A DNA stretch of 8,489 bases from an uncultured Burkholderiales bacterium. Lineage in GTDB: Bacteria > Pseudomonadota > Gammaproteobacteria > Burkholderiales > Burkholderiaceae_C. The position numbers were made by a program, and so were the translations under genes. The DNA lies in NCBI GenBank assembly GCA_903953985.1, contig CAJBLW010000056.1:1-8489 (forward strand), in the 5' to 3' direction. Positions within the stretch are counted from its first letter, which is position 1. Each line of letters opens with the position of its first letter. The notes beneath the pieces are model-generated. The model saw only the letters and a list, made by a program, of their open reading frames with translations. It did not search any database and was not told the DNA's origin. This document shows positions 1 through 6,397 of this stretch, in pieces.

Positions 1-366
1 ATAACCGTAACCGGGCAAATCGGCCAGCACAGTGTCGGTGATGCCTTGTTTGCCCAGGGCACACAGGTTGATGTGTTGGGTACGGCCGGGTTTTTTGGAG
101 GCAAAGGCCAGCTGCTTTTTCTGCGTCAGGGTGTTGATGCAGGTGGATTTGCCCGCGTTGGAGCGGCCCACAAAGGCGATTTCGGGCGTGTCCATCGCGG
201 GCAAGTGGTGCAGTTGCGCGGCGGTGGTCAAGAATCGGGCGGTGTGCATCCAGCCCATGGGCGTGACAGCTGCGGGGTTGCTGCGCGCCGCCGAAACCAC
301 TGCCGGACTGGCTTTGGCGGCTTTGGGGGGGCTTGCAGAAACGCGAACATGGGGGCGGGAGCTCAT
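1..366 (-). CDS. engB: Ribosome biogenesis GTP-binding protein EngB (YihA/YsxC), 5' part only
   Basis: This is the N-terminal 122 residues of an EngB-family GTPase; the rest lies beyond the window's left edge. EngB proteins are essential cytoplasmic GTPases that help assemble the large ribosomal subunit. Visible motifs are the P-loop GRSNAGKST (residues 67-75), the G2 region KPGRTQ with Thr96, and the G3 motif DLPGYGY (116-122), a signature of this TRAFAC subfamily. G4 (TKxD) would lie outside the window. The chosen ATG at 366 gives an Ala/Pro-rich N-terminal extension of roughly 35 residues relative to E. coli YihA. An in-frame ATG at 258 (MGWMHTARF) would give a more usual N-terminus, so the start is uncertain. 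The gene is divergent from the cytochrome c4 gene across an 87-nt gap. A good sigma-70-like promoter is visible at 411-438. Confidence 0.95.
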   Translation of the reverse strand, partial: MSSRPHVRVSASPPKAAKASPAVVSAARSNPAAVTPMGWMHTARFLTTAAQLHHLPAMDTPEIAFVGRSNAGKSTCINTLTQKKQLAFASKKPGRTQHINLCALGKQGITDTVLADLPGYGY

Positions 367-386
367 AAATCAGGGATACCTTGGGT

Positions 387-402
387 CGTCAGGAAACTGA
401 CG
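387..402. promoter_or_regulatory. Perfect 6-bp inverted repeat with GAAA spacer (operator or leader hairpin)
   Basis: CGTCAG-GAAA-CTGACG is a perfect palindrome in the engB/c4 divergent gap. It lies just upstream of the candidate c4 -10 element and at the very start of the predicted engB leader RNA. It could be a dimeric regulator's operator or an RNA stem-loop. Its function is not known from sequence alone. Confidence 0.3.
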
Positions 403-410
403 CGGACCTC

Positions 411-438
411 ATTGTAGAATCCTTGGGTTTTGCGCCAA
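411..438 (-). promoter_or_regulatory. Candidate sigma-70 promoter for engB
   Basis: Read on the minus strand, TTGGCG (433-438) is followed by a 16-nt spacer and TACAAT (411-416). This is a good match to the -35/-10 consensus, with 4 of 6 and 5 of 6 bases matching. The predicted start of transcription would be near 404, giving a leader of about 38 nt before the engB ATG at 366. It is prediction by eye only. Confidence 0.45.
415..420 (+). promoter_or_regulatory. Candidate -10 element for the cytochrome c4 gene
   Basis: TAGAAT matches the TATAAT consensus at 5 of 6 positions and sits 33 nt before the c4 start codon. No convincing -35 hexamer lies 16-18 nt upstream, so an activator might be needed if this is a promoter. 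It overlaps the predicted engB -10 on the opposite strand, so the two promoters would compete for polymerase. Confidence 0.25.
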
Positions 439-453
439 CTCCTGGATCACGCC

Positions 454-1086
454 ATGAAGTCGATTTTCTCTCTCTTGACCACCGCCCTGTCAGCCGTTTT
501 GGTGGCCGGTTCTGCCTTGGCTGCCGGCCCTGCGCCACAAGCCTCCAAACCGGACCTGGCCAAAGGCGAAGCCATTTTCAGCCAAGCTTGTGTGGCTTGC
601 CACGCGGCAGACGGCAACTCAAGCACGCCAGCCAACCCCAAGTTAGCCCAGCAACACCCTGAGTATTTGCTCAAGCAACTGCAAGAGTACAAATCGGGCA
701 AACGTGCCAACGCCGTCATGAGTGGCATGGTCGCCGCTCTCAGCCCTGATGACATGCGCAACATCGCTTTCTGGTTGGCCTCCAAGCAAGCCAAACCCGG
801 GTTTGCTAACGCCAAAGAGACGGTGGCCTGGGGTGAGCGCATTTACCGTGGTGGTATCCCTGACCGCCAAATCGCCGCTTGCGCGAGCTGCCATTCGCCC
901 AACGGGGCGGGCATGCCTTCGCAGTACCCTCGGTTGTCTGGTCAGCACGCAGACTACACCTCTGGCCAATTGGTGATGTTTCGTGAAGGCGTGCGCAAGA
1001 ACAACCTGCAAATGACGCAGGTCGCCGCCAAAATGAACGACCGCGAAATCAAGGCGGTGTCGGACTACATCGCAGGTCTTCGCTGA
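454..1086 (+). CDS. Dihaem cytochrome c4 (periplasmic electron carrier)
   Basis: This encodes a 210-residue two-haem cytochrome of the c4 type, which typically passes electrons from the bc1 complex to terminal oxidases at the outer face of the inner membrane. Residues 1-23 form a Sec signal peptide, with Lys2, a hydrophobic core and an ALA cleavage motif before AGPAPQ. Two tandem cytochrome c domains follow, with haem-attachment motifs CVACH (46-50) and CASCH (143-147). Aligning the two halves makes Met89 and Met187 the likely axial ligands. The length fits the family. An upstream in-frame TTG at 430 was rejected because it would put eight extra residues before a well-formed signal peptide. 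The Shine-Dalgarno site is weak. The gene lies directly upstream of the ResB/CcsB haem-attachment genes, on which it would depend for maturation, and is followed by a terminator-like hairpin. Confidence 0.95.
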   Translation: MKSIFSLLTTALSAVLVAGSALAAGPAPQASKPDLAKGEAIFSQACVACHAADGNSSTPANPKLAQQHPEYLLKQLQEYKSGKRANAVMSGMVAALSPDDMRNIAFWLASKQAKPGFANAKETVAWGERIYRGGIPDRQIAACASCHSPNGAGMPSQYPRLSGQHADYTSGQLVMFREGVRKNNLQMTQVAAKMNDREIKAVSDYIAGLR

Positions 1087-1094
1087 TGGTTTGA

Positions 1095-1110
1095 CCGGGT
1101 GATGACCCGG
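1095..1110 (+). other. Short hairpin just after the cytochrome c4 stop
   Basis: CCGGGT and ACCCGG form a perfect 6-bp stem around a GATG loop, starting 9 nt after the c4 stop codon. No T-run follows, so it is not an intrinsic terminator. It may protect the 3' end of the c4 message or be incidental. Confidence 0.3.
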
Positions 1111-1205
1111 GTGCGTGTCCGTTTTGCCCTGCGAACTTCAGAGGGCTTCAAGACTCAAGACGCGGCTCTGGGTCATCATTAAGAATCGGCTGATATGACA
1201 CACAC

Positions 1206-1234
1206 CAAGGCCGGTTTTCCGGCCTTGATTATTT
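1206..1234 (+). terminator. Rho-independent terminator after cytochrome c4
   Basis: A perfect 9-bp stem (CAAGGCCGG / CCGGCCTTG, 1206-1214 and 1219-1227) encloses a TTTT loop and is followed by the T-rich tail ATTATTT. It lies 119 nt after the c4 stop and 60 nt before the preferred resB start. It probably ends most c4 transcripts. Any read-through would enter resB. Confidence 0.7.
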
Positions 1235-1235
1235 C

Positions 1236-1262
1236 TGGCGGGCCATGTCCCGCCATTTATTT
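1236..1262 (+). terminator. Second hairpin downstream of the c4 terminator
   Basis: TGGCGGG (1236-1242) and CCCGCCA (1249-1255) form a 7-bp stem with a 6-nt loop CCATGT, followed by TTTATTT. It may be a back-up terminator or a structured resB leader. Its loop contains the in-frame ATG at 1245, which is therefore an unlikely resB start. Confidence 0.45.
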
Positions 1263-1286
1263 GCTGGCTTCTTTTTTGAACACCCC

Positions 1287-3413
1287 ATGACGACTGTTGT
1301 ATCCAGCCCTGAATCCGAGCGCAGCTCGCCCCGAGGGCAGGCCGTGATCGAGTTGCTGTCGTCGATGCGGTTTGCCATTTCCTTGCTCACGATCATTTGC
1401 ATCGCCTCGGTGATCGGCACGGTGCTCAAGCAAAACGAGCCGACCAACAACTACATCAATCAGTTCGGGCCGTTTTGGGCCGAATTGTTTGCCACACTCA
1501 AGCTCAACAGTGTTTACAGCGCCTGGTGGTTCTTGTTGATTTTGGCTTTCCTGGTGCTCAGCACCAGCCTGTGCATTGCCCGCAACGCGCCCAAGATCAT
1601 GGTGGACCTGAAGAACTACAAAGAAAACATCCGCGAGCAAAGCCTCAAGGCTTTTCATCACAAGGCCGAAGGCCATCTGAACGAGGCGCCCGAGGCGGCG
1701 GCCAAGCGACTGGGGGCCCTGCTGGCCACGGGAGGCTGGAAGGTCAAGCTGCAAGAGCGGGACACCCCAGCAGGCAAGGGCTGGATGTTGGCGGCCAAGG
1801 CAGGTGCGGCCAACAAGATCGGTTACATCGCGGCGCACTCGGCCATCGTGCTGGTGTGTGTGGGTGGCTTGCTCGATGGCGACCTGGCGGTGCGCGCCCA
1901 GATGTGGTTTGGCGGCAAGGAAATCTACAACGGCGGTGGCCTGATTGCGGATGTGCCCGCGCAGCACCGCCTGTCCGAGCGCAACCCGGCGTTCCGCGCC
2001 AATTTGCTGGTGGCTGAAGACACCGCTTCGGGTACCGCCATCTTGAACCAGTCCAACGGCATCTTGCTGCAGGAACTGCCCTTTGTCATTGAGTTGAAAA
2101 AATTCATCGTCGAGTACTACTCGACGGGCATGCCCAAGCTGTTTGCCAGTGACATCGTCATTCACGACAAGGCCACAGGTGAAAAAAAGGAAGCGCGTGT
2201 CGAGGTGAATCACCCGGCCAGCTTCAAGGGCATCAACATTTACCAGTCCAGCTTTGACGACGGTGGCTCCAGCGTGAAGCTGCAGGCCGTTCCCATGGCG
2301 GCAGCCACCAAGTCGTTTGAGGTGGAAGGCACCATTGGCGGCACCACCGACCTGACCAATGGCAACGAAAAAATGAGCCTGGAGTTCACTGGGCTGCGCG
2401 TCATCAACGTCGAGAACATGTCGGGTGGCGAAGGTCCCCAAGGCACAGCGGTGGATGTGCGCAAGGTGGATTTGCGCAGCGCCATTGATCAGCGTTTGGG
2501 GGCGGGTCACAAAACCACCCAGACCAAAGACCTGCGCAATGTGGGCCCCAGCGTCAGCTACAAGCTGCGCGACGCGGCTGGCCAGGCGCGTGAGTACAAC
2601 AACTACATGTTGCCGGTGGATGCAGGGGACGGCGTGCCGGTGTTCTTGCTGGGCATGCGCGAGACGCCCAGCGAGCCTTACCGCTACCTGCGCCCCCCCG
2701 CAGATGAAAACGGCGAGTTGACCGGGTTCATTCGATTGCGTGCCGCCCTGGAAACGCCCGAGCTGCGTGCGCGTGCGGTGCAACGTTATGCCCGCAAGGC
2801 GGTCGACCCCCAACGACCCGAATTGACAAAGCAACTGGCCGATTCGGCTGAGCGTGCTTTGGGCTTGTTTGCAGGCAGAGAAGAGGTCAAGGGCCAAAAA
2901 GTAGCGGGCCTGCAGGCCTTGGCAGATTTTTTGGAGGCCAATGTGCCCGAGGTCGAACGCGCTCGCGCAGGAGAGATGTTTGTGCGCATCTTGAACGGCA
3001 CCTTGCTCGAGTTGGATGCCGTGGCCCGTGAGCAAGCCGCAGCCAAGCCTTTGCCCGCCGATAAAGTGCAGGGCTTCATGTCACAAGCGGTGCTGGCCCT
3101 GTCTGACGCCCCGTTTTACCCCGCGCCCATGACGTTTTTGCTCAAAGACTTCAAGCAGGTGCAAGCCAGCGTGTTCCAGGTCGCCAGAGCGCCGGGCCAG
3201 TCCATCGTGTACCTGGGCTGCGCCTTTTTGATCATGGGTATTTTTGCAATGCTGTATGTTCGGGACCGTCGCTTGTGGGTCTGGCTGTCGCCGCAGGGTG
3301 AGGGCGCCCAAGCGAGCTTGGCCTTGTCGTCCAACCGCAAGACCATGGACGTAGACCGTGAATTTGAACAACTGACCGCCCGTTTGCTGGGCCGCTCCGA
3401 GAAAACACCATGA
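1287..3413 (+). CDS. resB: ResB, System II cytochrome c biogenesis membrane protein
   Basis: This 708-residue protein is a ResB/Ccs1 subunit. It works with CcsB (ResC/CcsA) to bring haem and reduced apocytochrome together on the periplasmic side, allowing thioether attachment at CXXCH. Hydrophobic segments lie at about residues 28-47, 79-97, 178-196 and 639-658. The large region between the third and fourth is the periplasmic domain. His184 in the third segment (IAAHSAIV) is the best candidate for the family's conserved transmembrane haem-binding histidine. The last 50 residues form a cytoplasmic tail. The ATG at 1287 is preferred. An alternative 14-codon-longer start at 1245 is in frame but sits inside a hairpin loop and would add an untypical N-terminus. 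No clear Shine-Dalgarno site precedes either. The stop overlaps the ccsB start by 4 nt, so the two are translationally coupled. Confidence 0.94.
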   Translation: MTTVVSSPESERSSPRGQAVIELLSSMRFAISLLTIICIASVIGTVLKQNEPTNNYINQFGPFWAELFATLKLNSVYSAWWFLLILAFLVLSTSLCIARNAPKIMVDLKNYKENIREQSLKAFHHKAEGHLNEAPEAAAKRLGALLATGGWKVKLQERDTPAGKGWMLAAKAGAANKIGYIAAHSAIVLVCVGGLLDGDLAVRAQMWFGGKEIYNGGGLIADVPAQHRLSERNPAFRANLLVAEDTASGTAILNQSNGILLQELPFVIELKKFIVEYYSTGMPKLFASDIVIHDKATGEKKEARVEVNHPASFKGINIYQSSFDDGGSSVKLQAVPMAAATKSFEVEGTIGGTTDLTNGNEKMSLEFTGLRVINVENMSGGEGPQGTAVDVRKVDLRSAIDQRLGAGHKTTQTKDLRNVGPSVSYKLRDAAGQAREYNNYMLPVDAGDGVPVFLLGMRETPSEPYRYLRPPADENGELTGFIRLRAALETPELRARAVQRYARKAVDPQRPELTKQLADSAERALGLFAGREEVKGQKVAGLQALADFLEANVPEVERARAGEMFVRILNGTLLELDAVAREQAAAKPLPADKVQGFMSQAVLALSDAPFYPAPMTFLLKDFKQVQASVFQVARAPGQSIVYLGCAFLIMGIFAMLYVRDRRLWVWLSPQGEGAQASLALSSNRKTMDVDREFEQLTARLLGRSEKTP

Positions 3414-4720
3414 CGACTGTGACTTTGAACCCGGGCTATTTTTCAAGCCGCTCGGCCCTGGATTGGGGCTTTGCCCTGTTGGCGCTGCTGGGCACGGTGT
3501 TCGCCTTCACCCGTTACCAGCACGCCATGGATGTGTACGAGCAAGGCATTTTGATCGGCACGTTGCCAGCGGTGATCTGGCTGGCCTGGTTCTGGCGGCC
3601 GCTGCGCACCCTGGTGCTGGTGGTGACGGGTTTGTCGCTGTTGGCCATTTACCTCTACCAAGGCGATTTGGCGCGGTCCGAGCAGGTGTTTTTGCTCAAG
3701 TATTTCCTGTCCAGCCAGTCGGCCATCTTGTGGATGAGCCTGTTGTTTTTCATGAGCACCATTTTTTATTGGGCGGGCATGTTCATTCGCGGCCAAGGCG
3801 ATGCCATGGAGTCTTTGGGCTCGCGCATGGCTTGGGTGGCGGTGGGTTTGGCCCTGATCGGCACGCTGGTGCGCTGGTACGAAAGTCACCAGTTGGGCCC
3901 GGACATTGGTCACATTCCGGTCAGCAACTTGTATGAAGTTTTCATCATGTTTTGCTGGATGACGGCGGCGTTCTATCTGTACTATGAAGCGCAGTACAAG
4001 ACCCGTGCTTTGGGTGCGTTTGTCATGTTGGTGGTCAGCGCTGCGGTGGGCTTTTTGCTGTGGTACACGCTGGTGCGCGAGGCACATGCCATTCAGCCCC
4101 TGGTGCCTGCCCTCAAAAGCTGGTGGATGAAGATCCATGTGCCGGCCAATTTCATTGGGTATGGCACCTTTGCCTTGGCCGCGATGGTGGCTTTTGCCTA
4201 CCTGATCAAGCAAACCGCGGGCGAAACCCGTTGGTACAAACTCGCCCCCTTGTGGTTGTTGGGTATTGTGTTGTGTTTTGAGCCCGTGGTGTTCCGCCAA
4301 TCTGCCAACGACCAGACCAGCAGCTACTGGATGGTTTACTTTGGGGTGTCCGCCTTCATCGTGGCGGGCATTTTGCTGGGCCGACGACGCATTGCCGAGC
4401 GCCTGCCGTCTTTTGAAATCCTCGACGATGTGATGTACAAATCCATCGCCGTGGGCTTTGCTTTCTTCACCATCGCCACCGTGCTGGGCGCTTTGTGGGC
4501 GGCAGAGGCGTGGGGCGGTTACTGGAGCTGGGACCCGAAAGAAACCTGGGCTTTGATTGTTTGGTTGAACTACGCTGCCTGGCTGCACATGCGTCTGATG
4601 AAGGGGCTGCGCGGCACCGTGGCTGCTTGGTGGGCTTTGGCGGGTTTGGGCATCACGACTTTTGCCTTCCTCGGGGTCAACATGTTTCTGAGCGGCTTGC
4701 ACAGCTACGGCACCCTGTGA
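3410..4720 (+). CDS. ccsB: CcsB/ResC-type cytochrome c haem lyase subunit (WWD domain)
   Basis: This encodes a 436-residue polytopic membrane protein of the CcsA/ResC family, the haem-handling half of the System II cytochrome c synthetase. By eye there are about a dozen hydrophobic segments. The diagnostic WWD motif WGGYWSWDPKE is at residues 368-378 and binds haem at the outer surface. His243 (KIHVPANF), His392 (WLHMRL) and His431 (LHSYGT) lie where the family's external and transmembrane haem-ligand histidines are expected; this assignment is from memory of the family. The conserved HIPVSNLYE segment is at 168-176. The ATG overlaps the resB stop (ATGA), which indicates coupled translation and equal subunit production. 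A long hairpin begins exactly on its stop codon. Naming varies: ccsB, ccsA and resC are used for the same family. Confidence 0.94.
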   Translation: MTTVTLNPGYFSSRSALDWGFALLALLGTVFAFTRYQHAMDVYEQGILIGTLPAVIWLAWFWRPLRTLVLVVTGLSLLAIYLYQGDLARSEQVFLLKYFLSSQSAILWMSLLFFMSTIFYWAGMFIRGQGDAMESLGSRMAWVAVGLALIGTLVRWYESHQLGPDIGHIPVSNLYEVFIMFCWMTAAFYLYYEAQYKTRALGAFVMLVVSAAVGFLLWYTLVREAHAIQPLVPALKSWWMKIHVPANFIGYGTFALAAMVAFAYLIKQTAGETRWYKLAPLWLLGIVLCFEPVVFRQSANDQTSSYWMVYFGVSAFIVAGILLGRRRIAERLPSFEILDDVMYKSIAVGFAFFTIATVLGALWAAEAWGGYWSWDPKETWALIVWLNYAAWLHMRLMKGLRGTVAAWWALAGLGITTFAFLGVNMFLSGLHSYGTL

Positions 4721-4745
4721 TTTCAGGGGGGTGTCCCTGAAATCA
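4718..4745. terminator. 11-bp hairpin overlapping the ccsB stop codon (convergent terminator candidate)
   Basis: TGATTTCAGGG (4718-4728, its first three bases being the ccsB stop) pairs perfectly with CCCTGAAATCA (4735-4745) around a 6-nt loop. It lies between the convergent ends of ccsB and the response-regulator gene, so it could serve both strands. Neither side carries a clear T-run, so it may stabilise 3' ends or need a protein factor instead of acting as a classic intrinsic terminator. A perfect 10-bp palindrome, GGCCATGGCC (4751-4760), follows. Confidence 0.5.
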
Positions 4746-4768
4746 GGAACGGCCATGGCCCCTAAGAC

Positions 4769-5176
4769 TCACAGCTGGTCGTAAAGCGCCAGGCCATGGG
4801 TCACCGCATTGAGCAGGGCCTCGGTTCTGAAGGGCTTCCATAAAAAAGTAACCGCGTTCGATTGTTGCGCTGCCAGTGTTTCATGGGGCAGGCTTTCTCC
4901 GCTCATGAAAATCACGGGAATGCGGTTACCAGTTTTGACCATTTGGGCTTGGAGTTCAACGCCCGACATTTTGGGCATGCGAACATCAAGCAACATCACA
5001 CGCCGCTCGTTCACTGGCTCGGATGCCAGATAAGCATGGGCACCGTCGTGGGTGCGGACTTTGAAGCCACGGGCCTCCAACACCAGCTGCAGCATGCGCC
5101 GGATGTCTGGATCGTCATCGACCACTTCGATCAGGGCTGGATGGGTCATGGGCTTTGAAAACAAGGAGTCCTCCAT
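4769..5176 (-). CDS. Orphan single-domain response regulator (FixJ/CheY-like receiver)
   Basis: This 135-residue protein is essentially one receiver domain. The acidic pocket is in VVDDDPD (Asp20-Asp21), the phospho-acceptor is Asp64 in LLDVRMPKMSG, the switch residue is Ser92 in FMSGES, and the conserved lysine is Lys114 in WKPF. Sequence style is closest to FixJ/TtrR-type receivers, but no DNA-binding or enzymatic output domain follows. It therefore probably acts by protein-protein contact or as a phosphate relay or sink. No histidine kinase is present in the window. The start is uncertain: ATG at 5176 gives 135 residues, while ATG at 5149 (MTHPALIEV) gives 126 and a more typical N-terminus. 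Neither has a well-spaced Shine-Dalgarno site. It is convergent with ccsB and divergent from msrP. The partner and pathway cannot be named. Confidence 0.9.
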   Translation of the reverse strand: MEDSLFSKPMTHPALIEVVDDDPDIRRMLQLVLEARGFKVRTHDGAHAYLASEPVNERRVMLLDVRMPKMSGVELQAQMVKTGNRIPVIFMSGESLPHETLAAQQSNAVTFLWKPFRTEALLNAVTHGLALYDQL

Positions 5177-5206
5177 TTTAACGACAGCTGAAAGGTCTTG
5201 TCGTGT

Positions 5207-5227
5207 GGCCAGACCCTTGAACTGGCC
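5207..5227. other. GGCCAG/CTGGCC inverted repeat upstream of msrP
   Basis: GGCCAG (5207-5212) and CTGGCC (5222-5227) form a 6-bp inverted repeat with a 9-nt spacer. It overlaps the weak candidate -35 for msrP. It could be an operator half or chance; nothing else supports a function. Confidence 0.2.
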
Positions 5228-5247
5228 GCATTGAGGTGACGTTTAAT
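5217..5247 (+). promoter_or_regulatory. Weak candidate promoter for msrP
   Basis: TTGAAC (5217-5222) and TTTAAT (5242-5247) resemble -35 and -10 hexamers at 4 of 6 and 5 of 6 positions. The 19-nt spacer is longer than ideal. Use of it would give a leader of about 120 nt before the msrP ATG at 5374. Confidence 0.25.
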
Positions 5248-5373
5248 GCCGATTCTTGTCGGTCGACAGCTGGGCGTCGATGGCCTACTGATGGAGGACT
5301 TTGGCCCCTTTGTGCAAAAGTGATTGGGAGCGTTCACAATCAACATGAGGCAATTCACCATCAGGCCAATCAC

Positions 5374-6369
5374 ATGATCATCCGCTCTTCTTCATCGGGT
5401 TTTTTGCACTCAGTGCCCAGCGATATCACCCCTCAGGCGGCTTACCAATCCCGCCGCGAACTCATGCGACAGCTCGCCGCGGGCTCGGCGGGTCTGGCTT
5501 TGGCGGGCTGGGGCCTGCGCGACGCCCAGGCTCAAATGGCACGGCCCGGCCAGCTGCCACCGCTGGCCTCGGTGCCCACCAAGATGGCAGGTGCCGTGGT
5601 CCTGGACAAGCCCACGGCCTACAAAGATGCCGCCACGTACAACAACTTCTACGAGTTCGGAACCGACAAGTCCGACCCGGCCAAGCGGGCCCACACCCTT
5701 CAGACCGACCCCTGGAGTGTGGAGATCGAGGGCTTGGTGAAGAAGCCCGCCCGCGTGAGCTTGGAAGACCTGTTGAAGTGGGGGGCCATGGAAGAGCGCA
5801 TTTACCGCCTGCGTTGCGTGGAAGGCTGGTCGATGGTGATCCCCTGGATTGGCTATTCGCTGGCCGATCTGATCCGGCGCGTGGAGCCCCTGCCGGGTGC
5901 CAAGTTTGTGGAGTTCGTGACCCAGGCTGACCCCAAGACCATGCCGGGTCTGCGCGCCAGTGTGATCGATTGGCCCTATGTTGAAGCCTTGCGCATGGAC
6001 GAGGCCATGCATCCCCTGACCTTGCTGGCCTTTGGCATGTATGGCGAGGTTATGCCCAAGCAAAACGGTGCCCCCCTGCGCCTGGTGGTGCCCTGGAAGT
6101 ATGGCTTTAAGAGCGGCAAGAGCCTGGTCAAAATCCGATTCACCGACAAGCAGCCGGTGACGTCCTGGGAGAAATCTGCCCCGCAAGAGTATGGCTTTTA
6201 CTCCAACGTGAACCCGAATGTGGACCACCCACGCTGGAGCCAGGCCACCGAGCGGCGCATCGGCGAAGACGGTTTGCTGGCCAAGAAGCGCAAAACGCTC
6301 ATGTTCAACGGCTACGAGACACAGGTTGGCCAGCTGTACGCCGGCATGGACTTGAAGAAATTCTTCTGA
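5374..6369 (+). CDS. msrP: MsrP, periplasmic protein-methionine-sulfoxide reductase catalytic subunit (YedY)
   Basis: This 331-residue molybdopterin enzyme, close to the 334 residues of E. coli YedY, reduces methionine sulfoxide in oxidised periplasmic proteins. A Tat signal is visible: the twin arginine in SRRELM (26-31) and a hydrophobic stretch to about residue 49, with AQA-QM as a likely cleavage area. YNNFYEFGTDKSDP (89-102), RLRCVEGWSMVIPWIGYSL (145-163) and PWKYGFKSGKS (240-250) are hallmark cofactor-binding segments. Cys148 is the expected molybdenum-ligating cysteine. The ATG at 5374 was chosen because it places the RR motif near residue 27. The in-frame GTG at 5236 would add 46 untypical residues, and the next internal Met loses the RR motif. 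AGG lies 8 nt before the start. msrQ follows after 28 nt, forming the usual two-gene operon. Confidence 0.96.
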   Translation: MIIRSSSSGFLHSVPSDITPQAAYQSRRELMRQLAAGSAGLALAGWGLRDAQAQMARPGQLPPLASVPTKMAGAVVLDKPTAYKDAATYNNFYEFGTDKSDPAKRAHTLQTDPWSVEIEGLVKKPARVSLEDLLKWGAMEERIYRLRCVEGWSMVIPWIGYSLADLIRRVEPLPGAKFVEFVTQADPKTMPGLRASVIDWPYVEALRMDEAMHPLTLLAFGMYGEVMPKQNGAPLRLVVPWKYGFKSGKSLVKIRFTDKQPVTSWEKSAPQEYGFYSNVNPNVDHPRWSQATERRIGEDGLLAKKRKTLMFNGYETQVGQLYAGMDLKKFF

Positions 6370-6397
6370 TGGCGCTGCGGGTCAAAGTCTCGAGTGC

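Larger units (their letters stand above)
5181..5272. promoter_or_regulatory. Cluster of CGACA/TGTCG half-sites in the divergent response regulator-msrP region
   Basis: Four copies of a 5-bp half-site occur in two inverted pairs. ACGACA (5181-5186) faces TGTCGT (5199-5204) with a 12-nt spacer. TGTCG (5257-5261) faces CGACA (5264-5268) with a 2-nt spacer. The outer copies extend to CGACAGCTG (5182-5190, 5264-5272) and the inner ones to TCTTGTCG (5196-5203, 5254-5261). Such an arrangement could be a regulator-binding site for either divergent gene. No known regulator's consensus was recognised. Confidence 0.3.

Noticed and set aside
1245..1286. Longer resB start at the ATG at 1245
   Set aside because: The ATG lies in the loop of a 7-bp hairpin, the added 14 residues are untypical, and the ATG at 1287 gives a normal ResB N-terminus.
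1257..3035. A 592-codon open frame on the minus strand opposite resB
   Set aside because: It is rich in His, Gln and Arg with no recognisable motif and lies entirely opposite a clear ResB gene. Long antisense open frames are common in high-G+C coding DNA.
3443..4756. A 437-codon open frame on the minus strand opposite ccsB
   Set aside because: Its composition is that of a codon-shadow (His/Gln/Pro-rich, no membrane segments or motifs), and ccsB on the plus strand has the diagnostic WWD motif.
4769..5176. The response regulator as HprR, the known regulator of E. coli msrPQ
   Set aside because: HprR is an OmpR-type protein of two domains. This protein ends after the receiver domain and no sensor kinase is adjacent.
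5236..5373. Longer msrP start at the GTG at 5236
   Set aside because: It would place the twin-arginine motif more than 70 residues into the protein, which does not fit a Tat signal peptide.
5410..6228. A 272-codon open frame on the minus strand opposite msrP
   Set aside because: No family features and a His/Gly-rich composition typical of antisense frames; msrP is certain on the other strand.
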